Shown: positions 33,945 through 45,765, counted from the first letter of the stretch. The stretch: 64,000 nt of DNA from Iris pallida (GCA_029216955.1 JANAVB010015600.1:40983211-41047210); one strand, 5' to 3'. The notes: generated by a model not told the origin, from the letters alone. Numbers and translations are program-made.

Positions 33945-34603
33945 TGTAAACCCCCTAAGTTTCTACTACGAATTTTTTAAAATATTTTTGTATTTATTTT
34001 GTACTTCGTATCTGCACCTCGCATGCGAGTTCGCATTGTTGAAATTGCGTAGCGTACGAAATTTGCGTTTCGTATTTGCTCGACGAGTGCGAATATGTGT
34101 CGAGGTACATATTTTAGAAAAATATTTTTATTATAAATTTTATTTTATATAGGAAAGTACATGTTTAATTAAATGTGATAAATATTTTTATTTTAAAAAG
34201 AGTTATTTTATTCGTCATTTAAAAATAAGTAGTGACTTAAAAATGGTGGTTTATATGAAATGTATTCCAAATATTTTGCAAAATTAAAAAATTGGTTATC
34301 AATATATTTTTTTATTTATAAAAGCTATCTTATGATTTAATGATCTTGATTTTCGAAATTAATTAATATTATATTTTAATATTTATGAAAAAGATATTTA
34401 AGATTTCATTTTATTTAATATTTGAATTATTTTGATAATTTAAATTAGAAAAGATTTTATGTGAATTTGAATTAAATGAAGATTTTATCTAAGTTTGATT
34501 CGGATTTGAACGATTAAAGTTTAAATCAAATTTTAATTTAATATGATATTATCTATGGGGGGATTTGAATCCTCCCAGTCCTTCTCCAACTCGGAGTTTC
34601 CAT

Positions 34604-34615
34604 CTCCTATAAAAG
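34604..34615 (+). promoter_or_regulatory. TATA box of LTR C
   Basis: CTCCTATAAAAG, the same promoter core seen in LTRs B and D. Confidence 0.7.
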
Positions 34616-35675
34616 AAGAGATACTATTCCATAATTTTCGCCACAACCTAATTTAGTGCATCGTGTCCGTGCCCCCTTGCCATCCACTATATTTCCATTA
34701 CAATTACAGTTATTTTCTCCCTGTCCTACAACCCCGGACACCGACCAACCCCCATGCATCGCAGGACACGAATACCATCAGTGCCAGACATTTCCGACAC
34801 AACACACTTCTAATCCTAAATCCGAACACCTATTCTGTCCACAATCCCAATCCATCAATCTGCCATCATCACCGTCGCCGCCAGCCTTCTTCCCTAACCC
34901 CGCAGAACCATCGCGGCCTCCTGTCGCATATCCAACCGCCGGAGACCCCAAATTCCGTCACTACCCGACAACACAACCCTGCCATCATCACAGCCCCTGG
35001 AACACTCGCCACCACCATCGCCGTTGTCTCCGCCACCCCAACCCGGACTGCCACCGTACGCACCACCACCATCAGCCAAGGCACCACCGCAACCACCGCC
35101 ACCATAACCAACAGAAAACCCCAAAACCAAAAGAATAACTAAAATCCCTTACCTCCCCCATCGTTCGCCACCCGGAACAACGCGCCCTCCTCCAGCCGTC
35201 GCTGCCCTGGCAAGCAGCTCCACCGATCGTGGCCTTCCGCTCCGCCTCCGCCCTTCGCCTCGGCCGGTCGTGCCATCCGCTGGCCGAGGCTGTTCCGTCG
35301 GTACCCGGCCGCTACTCCGATGATCCCCATCCATCGACACGAGGCCGACCACGATTACGCTCGGCTGCACGTCCGTCGGCAGACGAGAGCGCCGCCTACG
35401 TATGCGCGTCCCACCGTGCGCACCGGAGGCTGCCGGGGAGATCCCCCAGTCCACCGCTCTTTTTCCAGCGGCCAGCACCCGACCCCGCCGCGCTCGTCGA
35501 AGAGCGCCACCATCTTCCGCCAGAGTGCCGTCGCCATTGATCCTCGGCGCCCCTTCGAGCTACGCCGGAGCCACCGCAGGTAAACCCTTCCCTCCCGTTT
35601 CTTCGTTTTCTTCTCATCTCTCTCTCTCTATGATGAATGGGGGGGAGCTGTATAGTTGCTTTAGGGGATTTTATT

Positions 35676-35728
35676 AGTATTATTATTATTATTATATATT
35701 ACTGTTGTTGTTATTATTATTATTATTA

Positions 35729-35759
<31 letters not shown>

Positions 35760-35860
35760 TACTGTTATTATTATTAATATTTTGGAAAAATAGTTACATA
35801 TTATTTTATAGGATTATTATCATATTTTGTTTTCAAGTAATTATATATATATATATATAT
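35676..35860. repeat. ATT and TA microsatellites
   Basis: Long runs of ATT/TAT (35676-35780) and a TA run near 35845. They lie in the same relative place as the AAT runs of element B LTRs. Confidence 0.9.
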
Positions 35861-37372
35861 AATATTTACTTAGTAATATAGTTTTGACCAAAAATAATTT
35901 TTCGAGATTCTTGAATAATTTTATATGATGTTACCAAATCTATACAAGGATTTTCTAGTATTGCGAATGTTTCCCAAGTATTTTTAGCTAATAAAAGCTA
36001 GTTTCAAACATTTAGTAATTGCTAAAATAGTTTTACCTAAAATAATTTTTTCACAATATTCAAGTATTCATCAAAATTATTATTTTACCAATGTATTTTT
36101 CAAGATATAAAATATTTTCAAAAATATTATATTATTCTACTTCTGTAAATTTCTTCTAATTATCCCCCTTTGATCATGACTAATCGCTCATTCTTATTTC
36201 CTCGCGAAATTGGATCCTGTATGCACCAAACATGGCTATTGAACAACCGAGACTTGTCAGATCACTGTACCACACCAAGCGACACACCAGGTAAGATACC
36301 TTGCCATTATACTGTTTATTTTCAATTTGCATTTTATTACATATCACTGTTCATTTATTTTCAGTTCTTACAGTTCTTGATTTACTGTCTGCTCAGTGAT
36401 ATTAGCTGTACTTTGTTATTATCCTTTGATTGCATATGGACTTAGAGTTAAGAGACTACCGTTTGTAGTGTATTGCATATACCTTGACACAGTTGTACCA
36501 CGAGGATGTGTGAGATGAGTAGCATGTAGAGGTCCTTGTGTGTGGGCTGATCCCCCATGTGCATGCGTTAGGGCTAACTGCTAATAGAGGCATGTTAGGA
36601 GACTTAGCAGTTAGTAGAGGTATATGGTCGTGGATGCGACTTAAATAAGAGCATCGGGTGGGGAGCACAATACCTGACGTATGGGCTTCGATTGCACTTC
36701 CCTTATAACCCGGAAGCTCCGCTGGTGATACGGGTATGAGCCTCTCAGGTTGGCCACTGTCGTTTTTCAACGTCATGCGCTTAGGTCACTGGTGCCCAAG
36801 CGGGGACCATACCAGATCCCATTTACAGCCAGGGCTCATGTGTCGAAGGATTGTTTCTCAACTGCATGTTCACTTTAGTTCGGTTAGGTTGCCTTATTTA
36901 TGTCTTGTCACTTTCTTTGATTGTGGTATATTTTATATTCAGTATTTATATGGCATGTTTATTGTATCTTGTTACGTCCCTTTGAGGACCTGGTTATCTC
37001 GCCAGGTGTGTGCTCTTGTCTTTCACAAGTGTTCTAGCCGTGGCCATGATCATCGCTATTCTTCGGGGATGATTGCACTTTGATCGTCTTCGCTTCACTC
37101 GCCAAACTCTTTCTTTTGTGATGTATTTCTTTTCATAGTTGGTAGTAGATTTATCTCCGCCCAACTACATGTACCAATGACAATTCATAGTTATTATATG
37201 ATATTCTTTATTCTTTCATATTGTGTGGATGAGATTAGATTACTCTTGGTTCACTATATTTTACAGCTTATGTATTCATACGAGGTTTCCATATATTGGA
37301 TTATACTTCGTATGTATACAGCTGGCATGTCTATGCACCTAGTCCTACGTATTTTGGGACTAGGGTGTTACA

Positions 37373-37560
37373 CTCACTACCGAAACGAAGTTGTAGCACA
37401 AATTCGGTACATTGTGCAGTGTTTCCATCTCCCATCTTCACACGTCTAAATCTGCTGCTGACCTACAGTCCCGACATGTTTACAGTGTTGCCATCGCCCA
37501 AGTCATACTTTATATGATGAGCTTTGAGATCGTGGGACTAAGTGACTTGACAACCGCAGA
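37373..37560 (+). pseudogene. Possible copia RNase H tail remnant
   Basis: Reading across two frames, HLPSS is followed by DMFT-LPSPKSYF, like the HVPSS...ADVFTK.LP end of copia RNase H. The similarity is short and broken, so this is a weak call. Confidence 0.25.
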
Positions 37561-38482
37561 CAACAGGGGACAGTGCTTGCTATGACTTCGATAGTCCAAC
37601 AAAACTCTTGTCTAACGTGTTCGTGCAATGACTTGACAAGCAAGTGTTATGTCAACCCTTGCATCGAGGGAACGTGCTGTGCACGCGTTCGACTTGAATA
37701 ATCAAGTTCTTTGGGTGCCTAGACTTAAGCAACAAGCAGTAAAATACGACTTAAACTACAAGACAAGCGAATGTTAATATTAACTATAGTTCCAATAATA
37801 TTGTACATTTTAAATAAAAAAGAATGAAATTTTAACTTTAACTAGTTTAAGTTGTGAATTTAAATCTAAGTTTAAATGTTAAATAAAAAACTAATTTAAA
37901 TTTTAGTATTAATATTAGTTTCAATAATATTGTAGATTTTAAATTAACATGAATGCCACGGTATTAGAAACCTAGCTGATGTCACGTTGCTCGGGCTCGG
38001 TTAGTGTTCGTCTAAACTCGTACGTGAGAACTAGTTATTAGTAATGAAAATCAAAAATTGAATTTTAACTTTAATTATTTTTCAGTTGCGAATTTAAAAC
38101 TTGTTATAAGTAAAAGGAGCTATTGAAATAAAATCTAGTCGAGCTCGATCCTTTCTCTTTATCCCATCTCCCACTCTCTCTTTCTCTCTCTCGAGTTCTC
38201 TCTCACAGATTGTGTTCACTAATACCATATCATTAGAAATAATTACACAACAGTAAATGTAGCATTAAATGCTGCTGCATGCGTTATCCTACATAATTTA
38301 ATAATACATGTACGCAGAAGACGAGAAAGTTGTGTTGTTGGAAGTTCTTTCTTTAAAATTATGCTTGCTTTTAGTATCACTCAAGCATTTTCATGAGGCA
38401 ACAGAAGAGGGCCACGTGGCGGAGGTACAAGGAAGACGAAAAGGTTTTGTTGTTGCCTTGTTGGAAGTTGTTTCTTTCTGAA
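37561..38482. other. AT-rich stretch without recognised features
   Basis: No ORF, LTR terminus or repeat that I can support. It has a CT-rich tract at 38150-38210 and short imperfect repeats of GGAAGTTSTTTCTTT near 38340 and 38464. Confidence 0.5.
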
Positions 38483-38947
38483 TAATGCTATTTATACCTC
38501 CAAATTGTACCTTCAAACTATCCCTCCTTACGTGGCAGCTGACGTGATATGTTGATATGGCAGCTGACGTGACAAATTTTAAAATAAAAATAAAAATTAA
38601 CATTAAAATTAATGTTAACATTAACATTAACATTAACATTAACATTAACATTAACATTAAAATTAAAATTAATATTATCGTTAACATTAACAATAATATT
38701 AATATTAACATTAACATTAACATTAACATTAATATTAATATTAATATTAATTAATATTAACATTAAATTAACATTAATATTAACATTAAATTAATATGGA
38801 CAAAATTGGGTAGTTAATTTTTTGGGTTAAAATTTGCCATGTTATCGGTCATGTCAGATGACACACAATATTATTTAACATGCCACATCAGCTGCCACAT
38901 AAGGAGGAATATATTAGAGGGACAATTTGGAGGTACGAATAGCATTA
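38483..38947. mobile_element. MITE-like element with microsatellite interior
   Basis: Terminal inverted repeats of about 60 bases: TAATGCTATT-TACCTCCAAATTG on the left matches the complement of the right end. The conserved inner part carries CCTCCTTAYGTGGCAGCTGA. The interior (about 38580-38800) is an array of TTAACA/TTAATA units. TA at both outer edges could be a TA duplication (stowaway-like) or part of the repeat. Confidence 0.7.
38580..38800. repeat. (TTAACA)n / (TTAATA)n array
   Basis: About 200 bases of hexamer units ATTAAC with single-base variants. It translates into meaningless repeat ORFs on both strands. Confidence 0.93.
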
Positions 38948-39017
38948 CTCTTTCTTTTTGTATTGTTTCTTATCCTTCGTTTCTTCTATTGGTTTCTAAC
39001 ATACACTATTTTCTTCG

Positions 39018-41623
39018 ATGGCGACGTCACATGGAGAAACTGATCGTCGTGTGAAAGAATTAGTTGATGAAGAACCTTCGCTTCGAGAGCAGTGTTAGAT
39101 GATTTGGATGATGAGCAAAGTTTGGAAGCAGTTAACTTAGGAGACAATAAAGAACAAGAGGAAGAAAATAACGGAGGAATGCATCATAACGATGACGACG
39201 ACATCAACGCAAACAAAGAAATGTTATTTCGCATCACCCTTTCTAATGGATTTAAGAAATGCATTATATTTTTACATTAATTTTTCATACTTATTTTGTT
39301 TTATTCCGTTCTTAGGGACGATGGTGAATCTCTATTGGATTTCGATGCAGCGACGATGAAAAAAATATTACAGTCTTCCAACATTAACAAAGACTCAAGG
39401 GATCTCTTAGATGAAGATATTGTTGGTTACAGTTCAACTTTATTGAAGAAGCAGAGATATTCTAACGGATATATTCAAAAGCATTTGGTTTCAGTATTAG
39501 AAAGAACGAAGTAGAGAAAAACAAATCTGGGATGGTGATGTTCCGTAGTTGGTGTTGTTCGAATGCGGGATTCAGATAGAAGAAATACAATGAAGCTCCT
39601 AACAGGGTTCGTGAGCCAAGAAGTGAAAGCAGAAGTGGCTGTAAAGCAATTTTTCGTATTGGGAATACCAATTCTACAAAGCTGTGGGTTGTCAAAAAAT
39701 TTCAAGTACATCAAAACCATAACCTGGCGAATGATTTTGAAACAGTTTTTTTGAGATCCCATCGTAAGATATCACCCACAGAATTGGAACAAGCTAAGCT
39801 TATGAATCAATCAGGGATGGGAACTGAAGATATATGGAATTTACTTGTCCACCAGAAAGGTGGCTGGGATAAGGTTGGATGGACGAAAAAAGATTTATAC
39901 AACGCTTTAGCAAAAGATAGTAGAGCACTAGACGATGTTGATGCTACGACAACACTTACAATTCTTCAATCTATGGAGGTATTGACCCAGATTTCTTCTG
40001 CGCGTACAAGGTAGACGAAGATTCCAGATTGACCCATCTCTTTTGGGCTGACGGTGCATGTCGATTCGATTATAAATTATTTGGAGATTTACTAGTATTT
40101 GATTCTACATATAAAACAAATAGAAGTCAAATGCCGTTGGTGGTTCTAGTGGGTACAAGCAATCATGCAATGACTTATGTGTTTGGGTTTGCAATAATCC
40201 ATAATAAGGCTGTAGAGACATATTCTTGGGTTTTCGAAAAATTCTAAGAGTGTATGAATGACAAATTACCAGTGACAGTTCTCACGGATGGTTGCAGATC
40301 CATGAATAAAGCAGTTGAGGATTTAATGCCCAGCGTAGTTCATCGAACGTGCTCATGGCATATGCTAAACAATTCAGCCAAACATTTACACCGAGATCGT
40401 TTTGCAAATGAATTGAGTCTTCTGATTAAAAGGTACATCGCACACTTGCTACTTTACTTTGAAGTATGTTGTTGTTACAATATTAAAACTTTAATTATTG
40501 TCCATGTTTTCTAAACAGGTACTATTCAGTCAAAAAATTTGAAAACCGTTGGCAGCAGATGCTAAGGGATTATAATGTAGAGAACAATCAGTGGACCACT
40601 GCATTATACAGAACGAAGGAGCGATGGACGGACACATTCCTACGTGGAAATTATTTTGGTGGTTCTACTGCAACAAATAGATGTGAATCTATGAACGCAT
40701 TTCTGAAAAGATTTTTGAATGAGAAGCTGCCACTATGGAAGGCCCTTCAAAATTGTGATCACGGTTTGGCGACCTTACGTTACGACCAGATAAGTAAGCA
40801 TGTCACTGATAAACTCTCAACACCAGTTGTGAAGCAAACTAGCATGGCCAAAATAGAAGATAAATTTTCCGCAATTTATACTAAAACAATATTTATAGAG
40901 GTAAGGAAGGAAATAACACGTTTTGATACATATACTGTTCTCCACCATCACATCATAAGAGAGGCAAAAAATTTGCACTATCCAAAAGTATGTCGCCAAA
41001 CAGTATTAACCGGAAGGTTAAATTTGATCGGGCCGACAACATCATAAACTGTGACTGCTTCTGGATGGAGACCAAGGGGATTCCTTGTAGGCATATTTTT
41101 TCAGCAATGAAGAGATTGCAATTGGAAGATATTCCAAAGAACTTGATTAAACTCGTTGGCTCAAGGATTGCAAAGAGAGTTATCTCTCCGGACCTGGCGT
41201 AGAAAGAAGATTCATCCACCCAGACAGTATTGAGAGCAGAAGGTATGGTGGTATTAATGAACAAGTTAATCTGTTTACGTATTATTGTAAAAAATCAAGC
41301 AAAATTCAAGAGAAGGGAATGGAGTTGATGTCGTCTGTTCTGATGGAGTTAAAAAAATGGTGATTGATATTGGTGAAGAAGAAAAAATGGTAGCTGATAC
41401 AGTTCATGGAGTGCATGAATCTTTTAAAGAGCCAAATCCGGTAGCAACAAAAGGAAGGCCTTCTCAAGGGAAATTAAGCTAGCCAAAAGTAAGTCAAACT
41501 TTTTCGAAGCCTAGAATTTGTAGAGTTTGTAGAAAATTGGGTCACGATTTTCATAATTGTAAAGTACGGAAGCGAGATAGCGACAAAGAGCAAATGGAAT
41601 CAAATGAACCGTCGTTGACTTAA
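39018..41623 (+). pseudogene. FAR1/MULE-type transposase gene, decayed
   Basis: Mutator-like transposase or FAR1-related protein. From the left: an acidic N-terminus (ATG 39018, shifted near 39085); a FAR1-type DNA-binding part with SGCKAIFRI and WVVKKFQVHQNHNL (about 39630-39725); then the MULE catalytic region with D in LVFDSTYKTN (about 40100), D in VLTDGCRSM (about 40280) and E in NRCESMNAFLKRFL (about 40685); a SWIM zinc finger CDCF-GIPCRHIFSAMK (about 41055-41110); and a CCHC knuckle CRVCRKLGHDFHNC (about 41523-41565). An intron with GT-AG ends lies at 40433-40518. Breaks: frameshifts near 39085, 39980 and 40985, TAA 40245-40247, and a stop at about 41200. The stop codon TAA 41621-41623 is also a MITE duplication. 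Confidence 0.85.
40433..40518 (+). other. Intron in FAR1/MULE gene
   Basis: Donor AAAAG|GTACAT and acceptor CTAAACAG|GTACTA. Removing these 86 bases keeps the frame (LLIKR before, YYSVKKFENRW after). Confidence 0.8.
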
Positions 41624-42039
41624 GAGCATCTCCAACCCTATTGTCTTGTTTTGTGTTGTGAATCCTATGTGGCATGAGACATAAGACAATGTCTTTCCTA
41701 TGTGGCAAGATGATATTCACATAAGACAATGAGATAAAAATATGTTCTCCAATGCAAAAGTTTGAGAAGACAATAAAATTACTTTTTTCAACTTCCAAGA
41801 CAACTTTTCACTTCTTCTTTTTTATATATATATTTTTATTCATAATTGATGATGTGGACATAAAGTCATTTTGAAGTGCATTGTCTGGATCTAGACAACC
41901 AACTTCACATTCTCCTTGCCATGTCAACTTTACAATTTATTTCACATTTGCATTGGAGAAGTACTTTTGAAAAAAAAATGCTTGTCATTCCTACGTGGCA
42001 ACCATTTTTTCCAAACTCAAAATAGGGTTGGAGATGCTC
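41624..42039. mobile_element. Tourist-like MITE (416 bp)
   Basis: Terminal inverted repeats GAGCATCTCCAACCCTATT / its complement, flanked by TAA at 41621-41623 and 42040-42042. A TAA duplication is typical of PIF/Harbinger tourist-like elements. The interior is non-coding and AT-rich. Confidence 0.88.
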
Positions 42040-42042
42040 TAA

Positions 42043-42694
42043 TAATCAACTTTTTTTTACAATTCTCCGTCAATTGGGCGCATCAGTACACGGAGAATGG
42101 TGTTGACTTGGCAGAATTCGAAGGGACAGATTCATTGGTATTAATGGCATATAAATGGCAGTAGTTGGGAGAGTTTGTTCTCGTCTTACTTAGCTTTTCT
42201 TATGAAGGGGTAGATGTATTGGTATTAATGCAAACTAATTGAATTAAATTCGAAGTGACTGCAACTTGGCGCATGAGTACGAGTTGTCCTTGCCTATAAA
42301 TGACAGTAGTGTAGGGAGAGTTCGTTCTCGTCTCACTTAGCTTTTCTTGTGGAGATGGACTCTACCGATCCCCCGCCTTGCAAGACGCTTTTCTGTTGTT
42401 GTTGATCTCCTCGTTCGAAGAAGCTTTGGTGGTGAAGTCCTTTAGAAGACTGGGATGTGCCTAGTGGACTGTCCGTGTTCGTGCACCTCATCGACTGTGT
42501 GCCATGATGTTGGTTATTGGAAGAGCCCCAGGGTTTGGGTTGATTGCCAACCCACACTCTTTTGAAGCGCCCGTACGTTGATTCGCTCTGACTATGCATG
42601 GTATTCCGTCTACGCACGTTGACGATAAAGTAATTTGCTCTGACGATGCACGGTGTTCCGTGTTCGTGCACTTCATCAGAAGATTGAGATGTGC
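42043..42694. repeat. Duplicated promoter-like and GTGTTCGTGCAC repeats
   Basis: Two ~60-bp copies of a TATAAATGRCAGTAG...GTTCTCGTC...ACTTAGCTTTTCTT block (about 42150-42205 and 42294-42352) are followed by partial repeats of a GTCCGTGTTCGTGCAC...TGCCATGATGTTGG unit (about 42466, 42656, 42704). An ATG at 42355 opens only 16 codons. No gene is supported. Confidence 0.55.
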
Positions 42695-43133
42695 CGAGTG
42701 GACTGTCCGTGTTCGTGCACTTCATCGACTGTGTGCCATGATGTTGGTTACTGGGTCCGGGATCATCGTAGCCTAGTTTTTGTTATGCTGGCAGAGCCAC
42801 AGGTTGTCGGGGTCGGACGATGGAGTGATTTGCTATGACGATGTTACGCCTATGCATGTTGACGATGAAGTGATTGCCAACCCATACTATGTCGAAGCTG
42901 TAGCTTTTAGACTTTTTTTTTGATAGTAGGATTTTATGTAGTAGTTCAGACTTTCATATGTAAATAAAAGTCAAACTTTTCGTGGTTTTGACACAGAGAA
43001 TGGCCATCCTCCGTGGTTTTAACAATGTAAATGTAATTCAAAAATAATTTTATTATAAAAGATAGAGCAGACCAGACGTTATAAAAGACAGAAGTTCCTT
43101 GCCCAATTATATTGTTGTTTTACAATATCATTG
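42695..43133. other. 3' flank of Ulp1-like gene, left copy
   Basis: Matches 60477-60911 closely. No ORF is supported. A GAGAATGGCCATCCTCCGTGG palindrome-like motif is at about 42997. Confidence 0.7.
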
Positions 43134-43387
43134 CTAGGTTGGTAGTGTTACATATTCGCTTGAAAGCAACTTCTTAGCCCATCCCAACCTCATCATTATA
43201 ATCTTCTGGTGAGTGTCATCGTCATTTACTCTCGGTATTTTGAAGGGAGTAGTCATCAACCTCTTCATATAATATGTCGTGTATAAGAGGCAGTTGGGTG
43301 CCTGTTGTTGTGGGCATCGTGGAGAATAATTCAACATTGTGCTCTCATACTCTATCTTCATCGGTCATCTCTCCCTCATCATATCAA

Positions 43388-43392
43388 CTTTC
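43388..43392. repeat. Target-site duplication of solo LTR (left)
   Basis: CTTTC, repeated at 44944-44948. The second gene copy at 61165-61175 shows the uninterrupted site. Confidence 0.93.
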
Positions 43393-44116
43393 TGTTAGCC
43401 CAATGATTGTATCATGTTTTTGAATATGGTTAATATGTTAAGTTTAGTATTTCATTATCACTAATCTTCATACTATCGCTATAGCATTTCTACTTATACT
43501 TATACCTTTGGTGATATGTGCCTATTGGTTTACATATTAGTGATATGAGCTTATCTATCTTAAATTTAATCGGGTTGCCAAAATCAGAACTATGTTTTGA
43601 TTATGGTTATTCAATTAAGTTTAACATTATGATATCACTAATATTTATGCTATCACTATAGCATTGATACTTAAACTTCGTATAGTCCTAATGTGCTTTT
43701 ATCTTATCATTCTTGCTACCTGTATATTGCTTTGTTCGTCTAACATGTATTTGCAGAAAAGCAATTAGCAAGATCAATGCGGACATATGCAATACAATGA
43801 AGAAATCTTTATGGGCCAAAGACGACGGATCCCACAAGATTTCTCTGAACCACCCGACGACATCTCCGGAGCCACGCACTCGGGGGTTCCGCTGGATATC
43901 TTTGGACAGCTGCCGCCAAGGGAAAAAGCCAGCACCTATTAAAGGAAGAAGCCAAGCCATGCCATCATCATTTCAAGACTCTGAAGAAGCCTGCACCTGC
44001 CTAAGTTTATCTGGAGCCTGTAATGAGTCTTAGGAATTATTGTAAACACAAGAAATGGATGGCAAAATCGAAAGCTAGGACAGAAATAAGCCCAGGATCA
44101 TTTTTGGTAGAAAACG

Positions 44117-44363
44117 GCATACCGACGGTATACCGGTGTATACCGACGGTATACCGGTTTTTGTTCACAGAAAGTTTCTGTTTACAAAACTGGCATACCG
44201 ACGGTATACCGGATCATACCGACGGTATACCGCTTCCGAAACGTTGAAATTCTAACGGTCGGATTTCCAGCCATTAATGATCCTAACGGCTATATTTCTA
44301 GCCGTTGCAATCCCAGACCGGTATACCGCCGGTATGCCGGATCATACCGGCGGTATGCCGGTT
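44117..44363. repeat. Palindromic CATACCGACGGTATACCGG array in solo LTR
   Basis: Three clusters (44117-44157, 44192-44232, 44314-44363) of units reading ATACCGNCGGTATRCCGG, each nearly self-complementary. The last unit ends about 45 bases before the TATA box. Confidence 0.9.
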
Positions 44364-44406
44364 CGTAGACTGAAAAGTTGCCTTGAGCTCTTTTCAATGC
44401 TTTAGT

Positions 44407-44415
44407 TATAAATAG
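44407..44415 (+). promoter_or_regulatory. TATA box of solo LTR
   Basis: TATAAATAG, the same core as the SIRE-like LTR at 33127. Confidence 0.7.
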
Positions 44416-44604
44416 CCTTGAACCCCTTCATTCAAGGTTGATGCTTTAAGCCTAAAAATTTCTAAACCACCAAAGCCTATCTACAAACAACTCTACAAAG
44501 CTTTTATTTGTCATTCACAAATTGTGTTAGAGTTATTGAGTTGAAAAGTGAGATCTTCATCCTATTGTATAAGGAGATCAAAACCTATTGTGAAAGGTTG
44601 AAGT

Positions 44605-44740
44605 TGGAGAGTCTTCGTATCCAAACTCTCGGTTGAAGTTGGGGAGTCTTCGTATCCAAACTCTCGGTTGAAGTCGGAGAGCCCTTCGGATTAAAGCTCT
44701 TGTGTAAGAAGTTGGCGAGTTCTTCGGATCCAAACTCATG
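44605..44740. repeat. Repeats in solo LTR leader
   Basis: Three to four copies of GTTGRRGAGTCTTCGTATCC-AAACTCTC, about 40 bp apart, downstream of the TATA box. Confidence 0.8.
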
Positions 44741-45639
44741 TGTAACTATTTGCTCAAATAGTGGATTAAAGCCGGAGAGAGTTCCGGGACTGGACTGCCT
44801 CTTAGGAGTATACCAGGATACATCGGGTGTCGGTATTGTGTTTGCTTCTTCTCTTGCACTTATATTTTAAATTGCCAATTAGCTTGTGCTAAGTGCTTGA
44901 TTAGTTAGCTTGACCATATTCACCCCCCTCTAGGGTTCCTACACTTTCCTCCTAACGATATGCTCTAAGGTCTTCTTCATTAATTCTGCATCCACCTTGC
45001 CCTTTTCGTACGTGGTTTGCCTCAAGAAGTTGTAGTATGTCCAGTCATAGGAGATAAAGTTGAATGTGAGCAGTGTATAGTGTTTGATGGATACATGAAA
45101 GAGTGGGATGAATAGCAACTCTATGTCGTCCTCTAAACCCATGACGAAGTCTTCTACATCTATTTTGAAAGTGTCAAGGGCGCCGACTTTTGCTTCTGGT
45201 TCAATGGCATGTTCAACAATGTTATGTTTTCCAAAAACAAAACACAATATCATGAGTAATTTTTTTATGTCATTTTTCATTGGTATACACATGAATATGG
45301 ATTTTTTTATTTGGATTCTTACCAATGTGTGGGGCATCAGGAATGCAGACCACTTATGTTGCACGTCCTTTGAACTTGACTGGGCATACCTTCTTGCATA
45401 GCCTTAAATTTCTTCCAGCTTCCTTATTATTAGATTGAGTATGCCAGCCTCCATGTCTTCATAGTTGAGTATGTCTTGCATGTCTATTGCCGACAGCTGG
45501 ATTACGACTTAATTTTCACCCTCTTTCGGCAAACTCAAGTATACAATATCACTGCACATAAATTTAGTTTAGATTAAATTAATAGAGATTCTCAGGACAT
45601 AATTGTAAAAAAAGTCTAGAAAGGAAAAGAAAAAAGGGT

Positions 45640-45765
45640 CATTCACCGTCCAACAGACACGGAGAATGGTAATTCGCCGTCCAACTGACACGGAGAATGA
45701 TCATTCTCTGGACAACTGTCCCGGAGAATGGTTGTTCTCCGTTATGAGTTGGACGGAGATTGGTC
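45640..45765. repeat. Palindrome array 1, left copy
   Basis: Three or more units around CACGGAGAATGRTCATTCTC with variants, within a presumed intron of the Ulp1-like gene. Confidence 0.85.

Larger units (their letters stand above)
33945..37372 (+). repeat. Gypsy LTR C (3428 bp), plus orientation
   Basis: Full-length relative of the element B LTR in the opposite orientation: starts TGTAAACCCCCTAAG and ends TTTTGGGACTAGGGTGTTACA. It has TATA (34608-34614), a GC-rich leader (35140-35580), and ATT/TA microsatellites (35676-35860). Its flanks (TTTTC left, CTCAC right) do not match, so it is not a simple solo LTR; it may be the remaining LTR of a deleted element. Confidence 0.85.
43393..44943 (+). 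mobile_element. Solo LTR, copia SIRE-like (1551 bp)
   Basis: Starts TGTTAGCCCAATGATTG and ends CCCCCTCTAGGGTTCCTACA. CTTTC flanks both ends and there is no internal region, so this is a recombined solo LTR. It carries an array of GGTATACCG half-palindromes and TATAAATAG at 44407-44415, with a leader of GAGTCTTCGTATCCAAACTCTC repeats (44605-44740). Confidence 0.93.

Noticed and set aside
34656..35677. ORFs of 80-160 codons in LTR C
   Set aside because: Overlapping frames on both strands with His/Pro/Thr or Arg/Ala bias; no domain. Treated as untranslated leader.
33940..37377. LTR C as a simple solo LTR
   Set aside because: The flanking pentamers TTTTC and CTCAC differ, so no target duplication supports it.
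38391..38794. Asn/Ile/Val and Leu/Met/Thr repeat ORFs
   Set aside because: Translations of the TTAACA hexamer array in the MITE-like element.
39018..41623. FAR1-like gene as a functional host transcription factor
   Set aside because: At least three frameshifts and internal stops; neighbours are all transposons.
42333..42725. 130-codon minus-strand ORF
   Set aside because: Its repeated peptide (CTNTDSPLGTSQSS) simply reflects DNA repeats in this stretch; no start context or domain.
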